Source: Mageeibacillus sp. UBA3781 (lineage in GTDB: Bacteria; Bacillota; Clostridia; Saccharofermentanales; Saccharofermentanaceae). Taken from it: 10,079 bases of DNA. A model generated the notes under the pieces. It was not told the origin of the DNA. It ran no database searches and worked only from the letters and a program-made list of their open reading frames with translations. A program made the translations under genes and the position numbers. This document shows positions 6,338 through 10,079 of the stretch, in pieces; position 1 is the first letter of the stretch, and every line of letters begins with the position of its first letter. The stretch spans positions 1 through 10,079 of the forward strand of contig DFFH01000035.1 in NCBI GenBank assembly GCA_002368805.1, written 5' to 3'.

Positions 6338-7963
6338 ATGAAAAAATCCTGGCGCCGCCGTCTCATCATCATCGCGATCACTGTGGTCGTGCTGTTCGGA
6401 CTTGTTATGGCGCTGAATATCTATATAGAGAAAGAGAAGCGCGTCTATAAGGAGTGCGCGGTAGAAGCCGGGACTCCCGTAAGCGCATCGGACTTCGTAC
6501 GCTTTAAATGGGATAAGAAATCGGCAGCTTTTAAGTATGGAACATCTGCCTACGATGTAACGGTACCGGGCGAATACCCGATCACGATCCAGATTGGAAA
6601 GAAATCCTACGATTCGAAACTGGTCGTAACCGATACTGTCGCGCCGGTACTTACGGCATCCCCGAAGACCACGATCTACGAAAAAGCACTCCAGGCGGAG
6701 GATTTCGTGGTAACGATGGACGACCAGACGGCCTGCACGGTCGAGTTCCAGACGGAACCGGACTTTAAGAAGGTCGGAATGCAGGACGTGACACTGCTCT
6801 GCCGTGACCTCGGCGGGAATGTGACCACAGCGACGACGCAGATGCGTGTCATCGGTATCTATTCCGAGGTGACACTCGAAGCAGGAAGCAAACAGCCGAC
6901 GATCGAGACATTTGCTTTTGGAGAGAAGAATGCGGCTCTGGTTACGCCGCTCAGCGATATTAAGATGGATGAGCCGGGGGACTACAATGTCTCCTTTAGT
7001 GTAGAGGGCATCCGCTATAACAGCGTATTGCATCTCAAGGATACGACACCGCCGAGAGCAAACGGCATCCAGTATGAAGGTTTTGCCTGCTATCCGAAAG
7101 AACCCATGGAACTTCTTGACGGTGTCACGGACGCGACTCCGGTAACGGCGGAATTTGTGGAAGATCCGAAGTTTGACGAACCAGGTGAAAGAGATGTGCA
7201 GATCCGTCTTCGCGATAACGGCGGAAATGAGACGGTCGTAACTTCGCATATCAACCTGAAGGCGGATACGGAAGCGCCGGTGATCACCGGACCGAGAGAT
7301 ATCAGTATCATCACCGGACAGGCGATCGCATATAAGGATAATGTCAAGGTTACCGATAATGCGGATCCGGACATTACATTTAAGGTTGATAATTCCGAGG
7401 TGGACATCGATAAAGAAGGAACCTACACGGTAACCTATTCTGCAGAAGACCGCTCCGGCAACAAAACAGAAGTAAAGATCAAGGTCACGGTCGTCTATCG
7501 TCCTTATACGGAGGACGATCTGTGGGAGCTCTGCGATAAGATCCTGGCACAGATCATTAAGCCGGGCATGACGGAGAAACAGAAAGTCGAAGCGATCTTT
7601 AACTGGGTGGACTGGTCGATCAAGTACCAGGGCCATGCGACGAAGATCAGCTGGATCCAGGGTGCCTATGAAGGCCTCCGGGACCGTGTCGGAGACTGTT
7701 TCACGACAGCGGCTGCCTGCCATGCTCTCTATTCCCGTGCCGGAATCGAAACATTTATGATCGAGCGTTACCCGATCACCCACTCCCAGCATTTCTGGAA
7801 TGCGGTCAAGATCGATGGTGTATGGTATCACTGTGATGCCCTGACCAAGGATGACGGTACGAGATTCTTTATGTGGGATTCCGCGAAACTGAAAGCATAT
7901 TCCGATTCGCACAGAGGATACCACTATTACGACGCATCACGTTATCCGGTAGAGATTCCGTAA
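6338..7963 (+). CDS. Membrane-anchored Ig-like repeat protein with C-terminal transglutaminase-like domain
   Basis: This 541-residue protein should be anchored in the membrane and exposed outside. The ATG at 6338 is chosen because GGGGG at 6325-6329 stands eight bases upstream; a GTG at 6323 is in frame but lacks this. Residues 4-8 are basic (SWRRR) and about 9-26 form a signal-anchor helix. Residues about 32-386 are successive beta-sandwich modules with recurrent boundaries of the type DTVAPVL, DTTPPRA and DTEAPVI and endings such as 'RSGNKTEVKIKVTVV', typical of DUF5011/HYR-like bacterial Ig domains. Residues about 390-541 are a transglutaminase-like (papain-fold) domain with a complete triad: C454 (GDCFTTAAACHALY), H485 (HSQHFWNAVKI) and D500 (WYHCDA). 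Such domains may cross-link, hydrolyse or act as proteases; which applies here is unknown. It lies 97 bp after the CpXC gene and 82 bp before the racemase, in the same direction. Confidence 0.92.
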   Translation: MKKSWRRRLIIIAITVVVLFGLVMALNIYIEKEKRVYKECAVEAGTPVSASDFVRFKWDKKSAAFKYGTSAYDVTVPGEYPITIQIGKKSYDSKLVVTDTVAPVLTASPKTTIYEKALQAEDFVVTMDDQTACTVEFQTEPDFKKVGMQDVTLLCRDLGGNVTTATTQMRVIGIYSEVTLEAGSKQPTIETFAFGEKNAALVTPLSDIKMDEPGDYNVSFSVEGIRYNSVLHLKDTTPPRANGIQYEGFACYPKEPMELLDGVTDATPVTAEFVEDPKFDEPGERDVQIRLRDNGGNETVVTSHINLKADTEAPVITGPRDISIITGQAIAYKDNVKVTDNADPDITFKVDNSEVDIDKEGTYTVTYSAEDRSGNKTEVKIKVTVVYRPYTEDDLWELCDKILAQIIKPGMTEKQKVEAIFNWVDWSIKYQGHATKISWIQGAYEGLRDRVGDCFTTAAACHALYSRAGIETFMIERYPITHSQHFWNAVKIDGVWYHCDALTKDDGTRFFMWDSAKLKAYSDSHRGYHYYDASRYPVEIP

Positions 7964-7998
7964 CCGGAGCGCGTCATTAGCGCAGCGGTCCCCTCCGG
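7964..7998 (+). other. Intergenic hairpin without T-tract
   Basis: CCGGAG (7964-7969), directly after the TAA stop, pairs with CTCCGG (7993-7998), and a small inner stem CGC (7970-7972) with GCG (7980-7982) is possible. No run of T follows, so it is not a standard terminator. It might stabilise or process the message between the transglutaminase-like gene and the racemase. Confidence 0.45.
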
Positions 7999-8030
7999 AT
8001 CCTGCACGGATAGATATCGGAAAACCGGAA

Positions 8031-8048
8031 AGAGAGGAAACTGATTTG
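8031..8048 (+). promoter_or_regulatory. Ribosome binding site that fixes a TTG start
   Basis: AGAGAGG (8031-8037) stands eight bases before TTG at 8046. The codons that follow give KKLGIIGGLGP, the normal N-terminus of the racemase family, and no ATG lies in frame nearby, so TTG is the start. TTG starts lower translation initiation in general. Confidence 0.8.
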
Positions 8049-8732
8049 AAAAAACTGGGCATCATCGGAGGACTGGGACCGCTGGCGACGGCATATTTCT
8101 ATCGCCGTGTCGTCGAGTTTACCGATGTTTCCACCGATCAGGAGCATATCGAGACCTGGATCGGATCATGTCCTTCTATCCCGGATAGAACGGCTTTCCT
8201 GCTTTCCCCGGAGACTTCGGAAGATCCGAGACCTTCGCTCATCGAGGTCGGAAGGAAGCTTCGTGATATCGGCGCGGAAGTCCTGGCGATCCCATGTATC
8301 ACCGCGCATGCTTTTCATAAAGAAATGGAAGAGGGCATCGGCCTTCCGGTACTTCATGCGATCCGTGAACTCGGCACATGGTGCCGTGACCGCGGCATTA
8401 CATCCCTGGGTGTCATGGCGACGGATGGTGCAAGAAAGACCCGTATCTATGAAGATGGCCTCTCGGACTTCGGTGTGACATGTATCTGGCCGGGGCCGCG
8501 GGGACAGAAACAGGTCATGGGCATGATATATGACGATGTAAAAGCAGGACAATCGCTGGATCGGACCGCTTTTGAGATGGTATCCGGCGAACTCTTCGGA
8601 AATGGCGCGCAGGCGGTCGTGCTCGGCTGTACGGAACTCTCGCAGGCGATGGTCGAGATGGATCTTGATGACCGCTTCGTCGATATCATCGATGTTCTGG
8701 CAAGAGCCTGTGTGCGCGAGTGTAGAAAATAA
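8046..8732 (+). CDS. Aspartate/glutamate racemase family protein
   Basis: This 228-residue cytoplasmic protein belongs to the cofactor-independent Asp/Glu racemase superfamily, in which two cysteines move the alpha-proton of an amino acid. Its length is normal for the family. The N-terminal KKLGIIGGLGPLAT is typical. The two active-site cysteines are present: C84 in AIPCITAHAF and C195 in VLGCTELS. The first motif is usually PCNTAH; here Asn is replaced by Ile, which removes a residue known to help bind the substrate carboxylate. It may be a racemase with altered substrate preference or a related isomerase. It is followed 76 bp later by an amino-acid adenylation gene in the same direction, so its product may be the amino acid that enzyme activates. 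The pairing is seen; the metabolic link is inference. Confidence 0.9.
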   Translation: MKKLGIIGGLGPLATAYFYRRVVEFTDVSTDQEHIETWIGSCPSIPDRTAFLLSPETSEDPRPSLIEVGRKLRDIGAEVLAIPCITAHAFHKEMEEGIGLPVLHAIRELGTWCRDRGITSLGVMATDGARKTRIYEDGLSDFGVTCIWPGPRGQKQVMGMIYDDVKAGQSLDRTAFEMVSGELFGNGAQAVVLGCTELSQAMVEMDLDDRFVDIIDVLARACVRECRK

Positions 8733-8736
8733 CGCG

Positions 8737-8789
8737 GGACCGGACGCCTGATATTCCGGCCGGACCGGCATTCCCTGATACTGCCGGCC
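8737..8789 (+). repeat. Two tandem near-identical hairpin units
   Basis: Unit 1 (8737-8761) and unit 2 (8762-8789) lie directly next to each other. Each starts GGACCGG, contains CCTGATA in its loop, and ends CCGGCC. In both the stem is GG(A)CCGG.. paired with ..CCGGCC, with the same unpaired A bulge; the innermost pairs differ (A:T in unit 1, CA:TG in unit 2). No T-run follows, so this is not a simple terminator. It sits between the racemase and the adenylation gene, ending just before the AAAAGGAG ribosome binding site. Confidence 0.75.
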
Positions 8790-8808
8790 TTCTAAAAGGA
8801 GAATATAT

Positions 8809-10079
8809 ATGCATAATCACGTGCTAAAAGATCTGAAGAATACTGTTGCGAAATATCCGGACAAGCCGGCTTTCTGCGGAGAAAAATCATGTCTTACTTT
8901 CCGCCAGCTCGATACTGCGGTCGATAGGATCGGCACGTATATCCTCCGTCAGGGGATCAAAAAGAGCCCTATCGTAGTCTATATGGAGAAGTCGCCGGAG
9001 GAAGTCGCGGCTTTCTTCGGTATCATCCGGGCAGGATCGTACTATGTACCGATCGATGCGGAAATGCCGCCGGTACGTATCCACCTGATCCTCGAAAACG
9101 TGAAGTCTCCGCTTCTGATCTGTGATGACGCGACCGCGGAATCGGCAGAAGAACTCGGATTTGGCGGGAGAATTATAAAGTATAGTGAGATCGCCGGACC
9201 GGCCCTCGAAGGAATCTCCGGAGAGTCTGAGGCGGATAACGGGATCGATACTGCGGCACTTGATGAAGTATATCATCACTCGATCGACACAGATCCGCTC
9301 TATATCGTATTTACATCCGGATCTACCGGTGTACCGAAGGGCGTCGTTGGCTGTCACAGAGCAGTGAACGACTATATCGACCAGCTCTCGGAAGTGCTGG
9401 GATTCTCGTCGGAGACTGTTTTCGGAAACCAGACACCTCTGTATCTCGATGCATGCTTTAAAGAACTCTATCCGACGATCCGATTCGGCGCGACGACCTA
9501 CTTTGTTCCCAAGTCCCTCTTTATGCAGCCGCTGAAACTGGTGCAGTATCTGAACGAACATGAGATCAACACGGTATGCTGGGTCGTCTCGGCACTGACG
9601 ATCATCAGTGCTTTTGGCACATTTAAGACAGAGATCCCGAAGTACTTAAAGACCATCGCATTTGGCTCGGAGGTATTCCCGCTGAAGCAGTTCCGCATGT
9701 GGAGGACCGCGCTTCCGGAGGCCACCTTTACGAACCTGTACGGTCCGACGGAAGGAACCGGCATGTGCTGCTACTACAGAGTGGACAGGGACTTCGAAGA
9801 TGGCGAGGCGATCCCGATCGGACGCCCGTTTGATAATACGGACATTATCCTTCTCGACGATGAGAATAACGAGGTCACGAAGGAGAGCGGCGAGCAGGGC
9901 GAGATCTGCATCCGCGGCACATCCCTGACGCTCGGCTACATGAATAATCCTGAAAAGACCGCGGAAGCATTTACGATCAACCCGCTTCAGAAAGGATGGC
10001 CGGAACTGATCTACAGAACCGGCGATATCGGCCGCTATAACGAGCTCGGCGAGCTGATGTTCGTCTCGAGGAAAGACTT
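8809..10079 (+). CDS. Amino-acid adenylation (NRPS/DltA-type A domain) protein, 3' end beyond window
   Basis: The reading frame from ATG 8809 (AAAAGGAG just upstream) stays open to the window end, giving 423 residues. It belongs to the ANL superfamily, which uses ATP to form an aminoacyl-AMP and then loads a phosphopantetheine carrier. Core motifs appear in order: LTFRQL (29-34), IIRAGSYYVPID (72-83), the phosphate-binding TSGSTGVPKG (169-178), NLYGPTEGTG (309-318) and YRTGDIGRY (402-410). The A8 hinge begins as FVSRKD (418-423) where GRxD is usual. D214, at the position that normally grips the amino group in amino-acid-specific domains, is present, supporting an amino-acid rather than fatty-acid substrate. 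There is no condensation domain before it, so it is a stand-alone or A-first protein like DltA. A carrier domain or separate carrier gene would lie downstream. The preceding racemase suggests a possible D-amino acid substrate. Confidence 0.93.
   Translation, partial: MHNHVLKDLKNTVAKYPDKPAFCGEKSCLTFRQLDTAVDRIGTYILRQGIKKSPIVVYMEKSPEEVAAFFGIIRAGSYYVPIDAEMPPVRIHLILENVKSPLLICDDATAESAEELGFGGRIIKYSEIAGPALEGISGESEADNGIDTAALDEVYHHSIDTDPLYIVFTSGSTGVPKGVVGCHRAVNDYIDQLSEVLGFSSETVFGNQTPLYLDACFKELYPTIRFGATTYFVPKSLFMQPLKLVQYLNEHEINTVCWVVSALTIISAFGTFKTEIPKYLKTIAFGSEVFPLKQFRMWRTALPEATFTNLYGPTEGTGMCCYYRVDRDFEDGEAIPIGRPFDNTDIILLDDENNEVTKESGEQGEICIRGTSLTLGYMNNPEKTAEAFTINPLQKGWPELIYRTGDIGRYNELGELMFVSRKD

Noticed and set aside
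6311..7924. 537-codon open frame on the - strand across the transglutaminase-like gene
   Set aside because: It mirrors the real gene nearly end to end and its translation is rich in Arg, His, Asp and Ile with no domain; the + strand frame has a signal anchor, Ig modules and a catalytic triad.
8166..9561. Minus-strand open frames opposite the racemase and adenylation genes
   Set aside because: They are antisense shadows of genes with intact family motifs; no start signals or recognisable products are seen.

Overview
The window looks like chromosomal DNA of an anaerobic Gram-positive of the class Clostridia (Lachnospiraceae or Oscillospiraceae-like). The reasons are strong AGGAGG-type ribosome binding sites, a tRNA gene with encoded CCA and a U-tract terminator, a Thr/Pro-rich linker in a secreted amidase, a CpXC-domain protein, a DHH phosphoesterase, and TAA stops on all seven complete genes. 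This assignment rests on gene content only; no species can be named. I see no insertion sequence, CRISPR array, phage gene or rRNA.

Region by region: (1) 1-91 holds the 3' part of a tRNA-Asn(GTT) gene and its terminator. (2) 192-1067 encodes an unrecognised 291-residue protein made of about five 31-residue repeats plus a small SH3/KOW-like C-terminal module. It converges on (3) a minus-strand DHH/DHHA1 phosphoesterase (1102-2601) with a C-terminal extension of about 180 residues. (4) 2602-2816 is a divergent promoter region. (5) 2817-6240 is a tightly spaced three-gene run: a lipoprotein with Ig-like modules, a membrane-anchored N-acetylmuramoyl-L-alanine amidase, and a CpXC zinc-ribbon-type protein. 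(6) 6338-7963 is a membrane-anchored protein with several Ig-like (DUF5011-type) modules ending in a transglutaminase-like domain. (7) 8046-8732 is an Asp/Glu racemase-family protein starting at TTG. It is followed, after a pair of near-identical tandem hairpins, by (8) an NRPS/DltA-type amino-acid adenylation gene from 8809 that runs off the end of the window.

The common theme from 2817 onward is the cell envelope: a secreted lipoprotein, a peptidoglycan amidase, an extracellular transglutaminase-like enzyme, and a racemase/adenylation pair that could make and activate an amino acid, possibly a D-amino acid, for transfer to a carrier. The last step is inference, because the carrier and transfer genes would lie beyond the window. 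The most unusual items are the five-unit repeat protein, the racemase/adenylation pair with a non-canonical first active-site motif (PCITAH), and the duplicated hairpin between those two genes.
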